Below are positions 48,500-56,184 of a DNA stretch of 64,000 nucleotides, piece after piece. A model generated the notes under the pieces. The model did not search any database and was not told the origin of the DNA. It saw only the letters and a list, made by a program, of their open reading frames with translations. The translations under genes were made by a program, and so were the position numbers. The number at the start of each line of letters is the position of its first letter. Within the stretch, counting starts at the first letter, position 1. Origin of the DNA: Thalassotalea crassostreae (GTDB lineage Bacteria; Pseudomonadota; Gammaproteobacteria; Enterobacterales; Alteromonadaceae); contig NZ_CP017689.1 in assembly GCF_001831495.1 (NCBI RefSeq), forward strand, positions 806,001 through 870,000. Direction: 5' to 3'.

Positions 48500-49480
48500 A
48501 TGTTTGGAGAGCAGCTATTGTTTTTTGAAGGTTCTGAAAAAAAAGCGGAAGTGCTTATTGATAACAGTAAGCTTTCACTGCTAAACGATATTAGTGACGA
48601 ATTTTGGGCACAATTAGTAAATTGTTGTAACGCGCAAATCTTATCGTCTATTCGAAATGATGTATGTAAAGCATTTCTATTATCTGAGTCCAGCCTTTTT
48701 GTCTGGGACGACCGCTTTCTAATCCTGACTTGTGGCGAAACCGTAACTGTGAAATCAGTCGAGTTTTTTATAGAGCAAGTGGGGATGGATAAAATAGAGC
48801 ACGTTATTTACCAGCGTAAAAATGAATATTTTGCGCAAGCGCAACTAAGTTCATTTGGCGACGATATTCGTTTGTTGAGTGAACATATGTCTGGAAATGC
48901 TTGCCGTTTTGGTGAGTTAGACGGTCATCACAACTATGTGTTTTGTCAGCAGAATGATTATAAAGCCGATGATAATGATAAGACCTATGAGTTATTGGCG
49001 TATCAAATTTGCGAACAAGCCTCTAAAAAGCTTACTTCACCAGGGTTAAGTACCCTTGATATTCGTCAATTTTTAACGCTGCAAGACTTATTACCTAACT
49101 TTGTATTCGATGATTTCGTATTTGACCCGTATGGTTATTCAGTCAACGCAATATGCGGCAAAGATTACCTAACTATTCATATTACGCCACAACAGGGCAG
49201 TAGTTACGTAAGTTTTGAATCAAGCATCAACTTAATCGTTATGGCGCCTAAATTATTATCAATACTTAAACCGGCTTCTTTTGATTTGCTAAGCTTCAAT
49301 GAACAAAATTTTGCAGAGCTAACTAGCGAATATATTTCAGCAGAATATGTTAATTCAGCGAAGATAAAACATACACTTGATAATGGTTACTTTGTCTGTT
49401 TTGCCAATTATATATTACCTGCACAGCAATACAGTAAACCAACATTGTTGGATATTTCAGGAGAGAACAATGCACTCTAA
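48500..49480 (+). CDS. S-adenosylmethionine decarboxylase, eukaryote-type
   Basis: A 326-residue pyruvoyl enzyme making decarboxylated SAM, the aminopropyl donor for spermidine. It matches eukaryotic AdoMetDC, not bacterial SpeD (about 115-265 residues). FFEGSEK holds Glu10 and Glu13, LSESSLFV has the self-cleavage site Glu63/Ser64, and LTCG has Cys78. GYSVN has Ser214 and TIHITP has His227, which by eye align with human Glu8, Glu11, Ser68, Cys82, Ser229 and His243. The residue opposite human Glu247 seems to be Gln231. Its end overlaps speE by 11 bases, so the pair is co-translated. Confidence 0.92.
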   Translation: MFGEQLLFFEGSEKKAEVLIDNSKLSLLNDISDEFWAQLVNCCNAQILSSIRNDVCKAFLLSESSLFVWDDRFLILTCGETVTVKSVEFFIEQVGMDKIEHVIYQRKNEYFAQAQLSSFGDDIRLLSEHMSGNACRFGELDGHHNYVFCQQNDYKADDNDKTYELLAYQICEQASKKLTSPGLSTLDIRQFLTLQDLLPNFVFDDFVFDPYGYSVNAICGKDYLTIHITPQQGSSYVSFESSINLIVMAPKLLSILKPASFDLLSFNEQNFAELTSEYISAEYVNSAKIKHTLDNGYFVCFANYILPAQQYSKPTLLDISGENNAL

Positions 49481-50330
49481 TTTATGGGTTGAAGAAACTT
49501 TCGAAGATTTTCTTGGATTAAAGTTTAAAGTTGAAAAAGTACTTTTTTCAGGGAAGAGTGAATTTCAGACAGTTGATGTTGTTGAAACTAAAGGTCATGG
49601 AAAAATGTTGCTTAATGATGGCTTAATAATGGTTACTGAACGTGATGAATTTGCCTATCACGATATGATTACACATGTGCCATTGTTTGTGCATCCTGAA
49701 CCAAAAAATGTTTTGGTGATCGGTGGAGGTGATGGCGGTACTGCTCGAGAAGTATTAAGACACGTTAACGTCGAAAAATGTACTATGGTTGAAATTGATG
49801 CCATGGTTGTAAACGCTTGTCGAGAACATATTCCACAGACCTCATCGGCACTTGATCATGAAAAGATGAATTTGGTAATAGGTGATGGCGTAAAATTTGT
49901 AAAACAAACAAAAGAAAAATTTGACGTTATTATTGTTGATTCAACTGATCCTATTGGACCTGCAGCGCCTTTGTTTGGTGAAGAGTTCTATCAGGACGTA
50001 TTTAATTGTTTAACCGATGATGGCATTGTCGTTTCACAAGGAGAATCGTCCTGGTATGCATTAGAAATACAGCAATCTCTGTTAAAGGTTCTTAATGCAG
50101 TATTTCCTAAATGTTATCTTTATAGTTTTTCCAATCTAACCTATCCAGGTGGGTTATGGAGCTTTACTTTTGCCTCGAAAAAATATCACCCAATTAATGA
50201 TTTTGACAGGCAACGTGTAAGCAATAGCAAACTGGAGTTCGATTATTATAATGCGGCATTGCACAGCGCTTCTTTTGCGTTACCGAGCTTTGCTCAAAAG
50301 GGGCTTAAAGGCTTAATTGAAAACGATTAG
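49470..50330 (+). CDS. speE: spermidine synthase
   Basis: A 286-residue aminopropyltransferase making spermidine from putrescine and decarboxylated SAM. Landmarks: LNDGLIMVTERDEFAYHDM, VLVIGGGDGGTAREVLRH, VEIDAMVV, and the catalytic Asp in DSTDPIGPA. The start ATG 49470 is preceded by GGAGAG and lies inside the end of the AdoMetDC gene. It completes arginine-to-spermidine synthesis with speA and speB next door. Confidence 0.96.
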   Translation: MHSNLWVEETFEDFLGLKFKVEKVLFSGKSEFQTVDVVETKGHGKMLLNDGLIMVTERDEFAYHDMITHVPLFVHPEPKNVLVIGGGDGGTAREVLRHVNVEKCTMVEIDAMVVNACREHIPQTSSALDHEKMNLVIGDGVKFVKQTKEKFDVIIVDSTDPIGPAAPLFGEEFYQDVFNCLTDDGIVVSQGESSWYALEIQQSLLKVLNAVFPKCYLYSFSNLTYPGGLWSFTFASKKYHPINDFDRQRVSNSKLEFDYYNAALHSASFALPSFAQKGLKGLIEND

Positions 50331-50372
50331 TCATTGGTAGTTTACTAACAATTATTTGATCATTTTTTAATG

Positions 50373-50396
50373 AAGGCAGTTTAAAATCTGCCTTTT
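50373..50396 (+). terminator. terminator after speE
   Basis: AAGGCAG pairs with CTGCCTT around an eight-base loop, followed by TTTG. Short but well placed. Confidence 0.65.
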
Positions 50397-50452
50397 GTAA
50401 TTCAACCAAGCTAAACTAGCACAATTAACTTAGTTCAATTGGAAGATATTAA

Positions 50453-51025
50453 ATGAAATTATACGGTTCCACTACTTCACCTTACGTTCGACGTATTCGC
50501 ATTTTTACGCATTCCATCGAACTCGACTTTCATACCATGGATATATTCTCGCCAGCAGGGCGTAAAGAACTGGTTGCGAAAAATCCAACCTTAAAAGTGC
50601 CATTTTTAGTGGATGATGAGCAGTATGTTTTTGATTCAAGAGTCATCTACCGTTATTTAACGGATAAATTCGAGTTGAGTGCCATCACTTGGAATGAAGA
50701 GAATCAACTCACTTTAATCGATGCAGTTAATGATTCACTGGTGCAAATGTTCATTCTCAGTAATAGCGGTATCAATACTGGTGATGATGCGTTGTATTTT
50801 AAATTGCAAAGAGAGCGCGCAGATATGGTCTTTAGCGAACTTGATGAACAATGTCGTAATGGCGATTTTGATACTTGGCATTACCCAAGTATTAGTCTGT
50901 ATTGTTTACTTGATTGGGCGCAATTTCGTGAGCAAGCAGATATTGAAAAGTTTCCAGCATTAGTCGCATTCTTGCAAAAGCATCGTCAACGAGAAGATGT
51001 GATTGCCACAGATCCTAGAGCATAA
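50453..51025 (+). CDS. glutathione S-transferase-like protein
   Basis: A 190-residue cytosolic protein with an N-terminal thioredoxin fold (MKLYGSTTSPYVRRIRIF) and a helical C-terminal part. It has the cis-Pro motif KVPFLV and then FDSRVIYRYL, as GSTs do. The position of the Cys in CxxC-type folds is TSPY here, so Ser or Tyr chemistry is likely. Substrate is unknown. Confidence 0.82.
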   Translation: MKLYGSTTSPYVRRIRIFTHSIELDFHTMDIFSPAGRKELVAKNPTLKVPFLVDDEQYVFDSRVIYRYLTDKFELSAITWNEENQLTLIDAVNDSLVQMFILSNSGINTGDDALYFKLQRERADMVFSELDEQCRNGDFDTWHYPSISLYCLLDWAQFREQADIEKFPALVAFLQKHRQREDVIATDPRA

Positions 51026-51079
51026 GTAACTGCTTCTAGCGTGTAATTAACGAAAACACACGAAACAAGAGTCATCTAA

Positions 51080-51117
51080 ATAAAAGAAAACGGGGCGTTA
51101 GCCCCGTTTTCTTTTAT
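51080..51117. terminator. bidirectional terminator
   Basis: ATAAAAGAAAACGGGGC pairs perfectly with GCCCCGTTTTCTTTTAT around GTTA. A 17-base-pair stem between convergent genes. Confidence 0.95.
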
Positions 51118-51142
51118 CTATTGTTACTTATATCGCTATTGA

Positions 51143-51964
51143 TTAACTTTCAATTTTAATTAAGTCAAAGTCGGCAAGTTCAGTAATGCTGGTTGTTAAC
51201 TCTGCTTCAAGCTGGTCTAAGCTTTTTAAATTATCACAAAGCTCAATCGCTTGTTCTTCAAGTTTTTCTGCTTTACCTTCAACGGCAAGTTCAACTTCTT
51301 CACCCATGTTTTCCATGCGCTCACCAAATGCTTCCATACGTTGATCAAAGTCACCTTCTTCGTCATTTAGAGCAGAGCCTAAATTGATCAAAAAGTTACC
51401 GACAGATTGTGCAACAATAGACTCAATTTCTTCTTCTAAGTCGTCTTCAATTACTTGGTCAATTTCATCAAAACTTTGCTCACCTAAGTAGTAGCTGCCG
51501 TTGGCACGATTAAATCGTTTTGCCAGCTTATCTTGAATCTTATCGAATACCGCTTCAATGTTTTCGTCAGAATCTTTATCATCGCCACTAAGACCTGCCA
51601 TTACATGACTCACTGCGGTAAACGCAACTTCTACAGCGTCTAGTGCTAAGTTAACTGTTGCAGGAACTTGTTCATTAATGCCTTTTGCATATTCTTCCAA
51701 TAAAGCTTGTTGGCGCGTATCTAAGTCGATTTGCTTACCTCGAATAAACAACTGATCCATATTATTAATTTGAACGACTGTCTCGTCTTTATCGATAAAG
51801 CGGATGTGATCCTGCTCTACAGCTACGCCGTAATTGACATCAACAGAACATTCTTCGCTACTAAATGAATAATTGTTATCGCCATCATGGGCATTTGCCG
51901 CCATTGGAAGTACTGAGGTTGATACAACAAGAGTCGTTAATGCTGCTGCAATTAATGTTTTCAT
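51143..51964 (-). CDS. YggN-family (DUF2884) exported protein
   Basis: A 273-residue exported protein with a signal peptide cleaved near ANAHD (residue 26). Landmarks of the YggN family are an early Cys in SSEECSVDVNYG, the IRGKQIDLDTRQQALLEEYAKGI segment and a long acidic helical C terminus with a second Cys (IELCDNL). Periplasmic location is likely. Function is unknown. Confidence 0.82.
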   Translation of the reverse strand: MKTLIAAALTTLVVSTSVLPMAANAHDGDNNYSFSSEECSVDVNYGVAVEQDHIRFIDKDETVVQINNMDQLFIRGKQIDLDTRQQALLEEYAKGINEQVPATVNLALDAVEVAFTAVSHVMAGLSGDDKDSDENIEAVFDKIQDKLAKRFNRANGSYYLGEQSFDEIDQVIEDDLEEEIESIVAQSVGNFLINLGSALNDEEGDFDQRMEAFGERMENMGEEVELAVEGKAEKLEEQAIELCDNLKSLDQLEAELTTSITELADFDLIKIES

Positions 51965-52151
51965 TTTCTATCCTTCAATATATCGGTATTTAAATATTAA
52001 TTTTTTTATATAGTTTTTTATTCCAATATAGAGCAATTAGTTTGCCAAAAATAAAAACTCTTTAAATAACAGTGGTATATGTAATGTTGCAAAAGTGTAA
52101 ATAAAATGATTGGTCATTTCGACCAATTATTTTAGTGGATTTAACCACAAT

Positions 52152-53441
52152 TTAATCGGCTTTAGATTGTTGTTGACGCTCAACAACGTATCTAGGTTCA
52201 TCTTTAAACTCTAAGATCATGCGGCGAATTAAATCGAGCCCTGCGTTAGCCATAAATGTTTGAAAATATTTACGAGTTGCTGGGAAATAAAGTTTTTGAG
52301 TGTGAACTTTCTGCTCGTTGCCCCAACCCAACCATACTGTGCCGACAGGCTTTTCATCAGTTCCACCATCGGGACCTGCAACTCCTGAAACAGCTATTGC
52401 ATAATCAGCTCCGCTTTGCGCTAATGCGCCTTCGGTCATTTCTCTAACCACTTGTTCACTTACTGCCCCATACTTCTCCAGTGACTCTTCACTGACATTT
52501 ACCAATTTGGATTTGATACGGTTTGAATAGGTGACATAGCCAGCTTCAAATACATTTGATGAGCCGGCGATTGCGGTAATTTCAGATGCAATCATACCGC
52601 CAGTGCAAGATTCTGCCATGCTGATTGTTTGCTTGCGCTCGTTGAGTAATGAAACAACAGTCGCCGCCAAAGATTTGCCGTCTTCACTGACAATATGTTG
52701 TCCAAGTAGGCCTTTGAGCTTTTCATACCACAGCTCTCGTAAGTCATGTGAAATGGTTTGACGAGATGTAAGTTTTACCTCCAATAATGGCATTGCTGCG
52801 CGAAAACCCAATTCGATTTCTTCTGGCCAATCAGGGTAGGTTTCATCAATCAGTTTTTGCAACGTTGATTCACCGACACCGAATACTTTTAGCTTCTTGG
52901 TAACGGTATGGTATTCCGCAGGTAGTTTATTTTTAATGATTGGTATTATTGATTCTCGCATCATTGGCTTCAATTCGCCTGGAACACCTGGAGTACAAAT
53001 AACGAGACAGTCGTTAACCACCACACTAAAGCCAGGCGCACTACCGATAGGGTTATGAATAATATCGCAGCGTGCAGGCAACATAGCTTGTTTTAAATTT
53101 GGACCACTTAAACGGAAATTACGTCTAAAGCACCATTGTTTAATGTCTTCGAGAGCAAGAGGGTGTAAAGTAAGCTCTTTACCACAGACTTCACTTAGGG
53201 CTTGCGCGGTTAAATCATCAACCGTTGGCCCTAAGCCACCATTTACAATTAAGACATCGGCGCTTTGACTCAGAGTATTCATTTCTGCAATAAGCAATTC
53301 AATGCTATCTCCGACGGTAACTTTGCGGGTTGCTTCAACGCCTAAGTTTTTAAGTTCACGGGCGATAAAAACTGAATTGGTATCAGTAATGTCACCGCTC
53401 ATTAATTCATTACCGGTCAAAAGTAGTTGGATATTTAGCAT
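52152..53441 (-). CDS. cinA: CinA-family protein (NMN deamidase / ADP-ribose pyrophosphatase type)
   Basis: A 429-residue two-domain protein. The N-terminal MoaB/MogA-like domain (LLLTGNELMSGDITDTNS, NGGLGPTVDDLT) spans about 1-170. A C-terminal PncC domain at about 265-415 has ESCTGGMI with the catalytic Ser, then SGVAGPDGGTDEKPVGTVW. PncC proteins deamidate nicotinamide mononucleotide in NAD recycling. The full-length fusion matches the usual CinA size. Confidence 0.92.
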   Translation of the reverse strand: MLNIQLLLTGNELMSGDITDTNSVFIARELKNLGVEATRKVTVGDSIELLIAEMNTLSQSADVLIVNGGLGPTVDDLTAQALSEVCGKELTLHPLALEDIKQWCFRRNFRLSGPNLKQAMLPARCDIIHNPIGSAPGFSVVVNDCLVICTPGVPGELKPMMRESIIPIIKNKLPAEYHTVTKKLKVFGVGESTLQKLIDETYPDWPEEIELGFRAAMPLLEVKLTSRQTISHDLRELWYEKLKGLLGQHIVSEDGKSLAATVVSLLNERKQTISMAESCTGGMIASEITAIAGSSNVFEAGYVTYSNRIKSKLVNVSEESLEKYGAVSEQVVREMTEGALAQSGADYAIAVSGVAGPDGGTDEKPVGTVWLGWGNEQKVHTQKLYFPATRKYFQTFMANAGLDLIRRMILEFKDEPRYVVERQQQSKAD

Positions 53442-53611
53442 CTCGTTTCACTTATTATTCTGTTAGAGTAAGTTTTTATATAAGCATTTGTATAAATTAC
53501 TATGATAGCCACTATAGTCACATTCAATAAATTATTTTAAAAGTATTTTTAAACCTTTTTGTGAATAGCTGCATCCTATTGAACAAATGAGTATTTTTTA
53601 AGGAAATAATA

Positions 53612-54367
53612 ATGAATAAATTTACAGCGCTAACAACTAGCATCGCAATGGTATTTAGCTTTAACGCCTTTGCTGATATTGAAGAGACGATTGAAAAAGA
53701 GTTCACTCTTTCTGGCAAAGGTCAGTTGCTCGTTGAAAACGTAAACGGTGATGTTGATATCGAATCATGGTCACAAAATACGGTAAAAGTAACGGCTAAT
53801 ATTACCGCCGATAATCAAGAAGGCCGTGACCGTATTAAGGTAAACATGAAGCAATCTGGCGATCGCGTATCAGTAGATACTGAATACAAAAATGACAATA
53901 GCTGGGGAAATAACAGCAATGGTGGTAGTGTTGACTACATTATTATGGTGCCGCAAAACATTGATTTAAAAGATATTGAATTGGTAAATGGCGCATTGAC
54001 AGTAAAAAATGTATCCGGCGAATTGCAAGCCGAACTAGTTAACGGCTCTATTGACGCAACCGGTCTTGCGTCTGATGTTGAAGTTGATTCTGTGAATGGC
54101 GGTATTGAGTTAACGTTTGATGATAGCGTAAAAGATGTTTCTATTGATATTGAAACGGTTAACGGCGGCGTTCGTCTATATGTGCCTGAAAACTTTGGCG
54201 CAAAAGTTGAAGCAAGCACTGGTAATGGCTCAATCAAAACAGACTTTGGTCTGAAAGGTACTAAGGGTCAATATTGGGGCACAGAGCTTGAAGGTAGCTT
54301 TGGTGACGGTAGCTCTGACATTGAACTTGAAAGCGTCAATGGCTCGATTAAAATCTTGAAGAAATAG
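53612..54367 (+). CDS. DUF4097-family beta-helical exported protein
   Basis: A 251-residue exported protein with a signal peptide ending near NAFADI (residue 22). The rest consists of repeated strand units of the type V-x-N-V-[NS]-G-x-[VI]-x-[VI] (VENVNGDVDIESW, VKNVSGELQAELVNGSIDA, VDSVNGGIEL, LESVNGSIKIL), the hallmark of DUF4097 putative adhesins. It likely folds as a right-handed beta-solenoid in the periplasm or on the surface. AAGGAAAT precedes the ATG. Function is unknown. Confidence 0.83.
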   Translation: MNKFTALTTSIAMVFSFNAFADIEETIEKEFTLSGKGQLLVENVNGDVDIESWSQNTVKVTANITADNQEGRDRIKVNMKQSGDRVSVDTEYKNDNSWGNNSNGGSVDYIIMVPQNIDLKDIELVNGALTVKNVSGELQAELVNGSIDATGLASDVEVDSVNGGIELTFDDSVKDVSIDIETVNGGVRLYVPENFGAKVEASTGNGSIKTDFGLKGTKGQYWGTELEGSFGDGSSDIELESVNGSIKILKK

Positions 54368-54454
54368 CTGGAAAAGTAGCTTCGAAAAATTCAAATTAGC
54401 ATTTCAACAAGCTAATTCGATAAACTAATTCTACAAACTAATTTGAAAAACAAT

Positions 54455-54495
54455 AAACGCCGGAATACTCACTAAAGTATTCCGGCGTTTTATTT
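54455..54495 (+). terminator. terminator after DUF4097 gene
   Basis: AAACGCCGGAATACT pairs perfectly with AGTATTCCGGCGTTT around a short loop, then T-rich. A 15-base-pair stem. Confidence 0.94.
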
Positions 54496-54570
54496 TTACC
54501 TCCATTCATTTAAATGTAATAGCAATGTCAGGTATAATGCGCTATCCAATTTTTATAGTATTAATTAATC

Positions 54571-55230
54571 ATGTCTTTATTATCTTGTGTTGAAGTAGAA
54601 ACTCATTCCAATCCAGTTGCGAGTGTTATTTGGTTGCATGGCCTTGGCGCCGATGGCCACGATTTTGAGCCGATTGTGCCGGTTTTGAATTTACCTGCCA
54701 ACTTACCTGTTCGTTTTGTATTTCCACATTCACCGAAAATCCCAGTAACGATTAATGGTGGTATGGTTATGCCCGCTTGGTATGACATTTTAGATATGAG
54801 CATTGAACGCAAAGTAGATGCAACGCAGTTAGTTGCTAACGCGAAGTCAATTCATCAGTTAATTGACCGTGAAATAGAGCGTGGCGTGCCGGCGGATAAA
54901 ATTATTATTGCAGGCTTTTCACAGGGCGGTGCTGTAGCATTAGAAGCGGCTTTATCTTACCCTAAAGCGCTTGCTGGTTTAATGGCAATGTCGACCTATT
55001 TTGCGACCAAAGATAGCGTTGAAGTAAGTGCTGCGAATGCATCCTTAGACACTTTGGTAATGCATGGAAGTCAAGATCCGGTTGTGCCGCCGAGTTTAGG
55101 TGAACAGTTAGTTAATGCGTTAAAACAGAAAGGTTTTACTCCAGCATTTAAATCTTACCCAATGCCACATGCCGTCTGTCAGGAACAAATTGCAGACATC
55201 TCAGCTTGGTTACAACAGCGTTTAGCTTAG
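54571..55230 (+). CDS. carboxylesterase/phospholipase-type alpha/beta hydrolase
   Basis: A 219-residue hydrolase. IWLHGLGADGHDF gives the oxyanion region, the nucleophile is Ser in AGFSQGGAVALEAA (about residue 117), the Asp is in HGSQDPVVP and the His in PMPHAVCQEQI. This is the acyl-protein thioesterase/carboxylesterase family, acting on ester bonds of lipids or acylated proteins. The DUF2960-like gene follows by 20 bases. Confidence 0.92.
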   Translation: MSLLSCVEVETHSNPVASVIWLHGLGADGHDFEPIVPVLNLPANLPVRFVFPHSPKIPVTINGGMVMPAWYDILDMSIERKVDATQLVANAKSIHQLIDREIERGVPADKIIIAGFSQGGAVALEAALSYPKALAGLMAMSTYFATKDSVEVSAANASLDTLVMHGSQDPVVPPSLGEQLVNALKQKGFTPAFKSYPMPHAVCQEQIADISAWLQQRLA

Positions 55231-55250
55231 CATTCATTTAGGAATAATTT

Positions 55251-55502
55251 ATGGCCCGTCAAGTCACCTACAAATACAAAGGAAAACGCAAAGTTATCCC
55301 TTTTTCGTTTTCAAAATTTAGAGATATCTTTGAAGCCGCAGCGGCCGCAGAAGGGGTTGATATAAAGTCTTTCTTAGCGATGGAACAACAAGTCGAAATG
55401 ACAAGTCGTGGTCAGGGCATAATGAAAAACTTTCGCCAAAAAGAGTTCGCTCGTATGGGCTTTACTGACTTAGCCTTTGTACGTGATGAAGAAGAGCAAT
55501 AG
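55251..55502 (+). CDS. small DUF2960-like protein
   Basis: An 83-residue basic protein beginning MARQVTYKYKGKRKVIPFSF. It then has a helical stretch (IFEAAAAAEGVDIKSFLAMEQQVEMTSRG) and a closing KEFARMGFTDLAFV. From memory this matches DUF2960, small proteins of Vibrio/Shewanella relatives with no known function. AGGAAT gives a good ribosome site. It is probably co-transcribed with the esterase. Confidence 0.68.
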   Translation: MARQVTYKYKGKRKVIPFSFSKFRDIFEAAAAAEGVDIKSFLAMEQQVEMTSRGQGIMKNFRQKEFARMGFTDLAFVRDEEEQ

Positions 55503-55520
55503 TTCAAACGCCTTTAAATT

Positions 55521-55550
55521 CAAATAAACACAAATAAACTCAAATAAACT
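55521..55550. repeat. 10-bp direct repeat, three copies
   Basis: CAAATAAAC(A/T) occurs three times in tandem at the 3' ends of two convergent genes. The third copy overlaps the stop codon of the GNAT gene. Simple slippage is likely. Confidence 0.8.
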
Positions 55551-56094
55551 ACCGCTTAATCGCCATTTGATAGTACACCACCGGCCAATCACCTAACGGA
55601 TCGTGGTGTACATATTCTTTAACAAAGCTCATGCCCATCTTTTTCATAATTTTTACCGATGCCACGTTTTCTTTGATCGCAATCGCACAAAAACGTTCAA
55701 CATCGCTTTGCTCAGCAAATGCGGCGCAAATGTGATTAGCGGCTTCTGTAGCATAGCCATTGCCCCAGGTATGGCTTTTAAAACGCCAACCAATTTCCAT
55801 ATTATCTAATTCAGGTGTGCCAAGCATAATATTCATCGGTCTGACGATGATCCAACCAATATATTCATTTGTAGCCGCAATATTAACTTGCCAGATCCCC
55901 CAGCCAGCTTCAGGGTTTCGATAATGATTCATTCTTGGAATGTTGATGGTCAGAGTTTCTTTCATTGAAGGTAACTCGCCATCTTTGATGTACTTCATTA
56001 CTAGCGGATCTTGATCCAATTGCCATAACAGCTCAGCATCATTTTCATCCATTAGACGATAGGTTAAACGAGTAGATTTGGAAATTTTAATCAT
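55549..56094 (-). CDS. GNAT-family N-acetyltransferase (RimJ/RimL-like)
   Basis: A 181-residue protein of the Acetyltransf_3 type. It has RLTYRLMDENDAELLWQLDQDP at the start, GWRFKSHTWGNGYATEAANHI as the acetyl-CoA loop region, and IKENVASVKIMKKMGM near the end. These resemble ribosomal-protein alanine acetyltransferases and related small-molecule acetylases. Substrate is unknown. Confidence 0.82.
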   Translation of the reverse strand: MIKISKSTRLTYRLMDENDAELLWQLDQDPLVMKYIKDGELPSMKETLTINIPRMNHYRNPEAGWGIWQVNIAATNEYIGWIIVRPMNIMLGTPELDNMEIGWRFKSHTWGNGYATEAANHICAAFAEQSDVERFCAIAIKENVASVKIMKKMGMSFVKEYVHHDPLGDWPVVYYQMAIKR

Positions 56095-56129
56095 CAGGAA
56101 CTCTTTCTAATAAGGGCTAAGTCAGTAAC

Positions 56130-56159
56130 AAAAAAGCAGTGACTTGGTCACTGCTTTTG
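56130..56159 (-). terminator. terminator of S9 peptidase gene
   Basis: AAAAGCAGTGAC pairs perfectly with GTCACTGCTTTT around TTG. Read leftward it is followed by T residues. It lies 25 bases after the peptidase stop. Confidence 0.9.
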
Positions 56160-56184
56160 TAATCATAGATTAAAAATAGAAAAA

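Noticed and set aside
48487..48528. Out-of-frame 13-codon frame (MAAFYVWRAAIVF) overlapping the AdoMetDC start, resembling the uORF control of eukaryotic AdoMetDC
   Set aside because: It has no Shine-Dalgarno and short overlapping frames arise often by chance. The palindrome is the better candidate for control.
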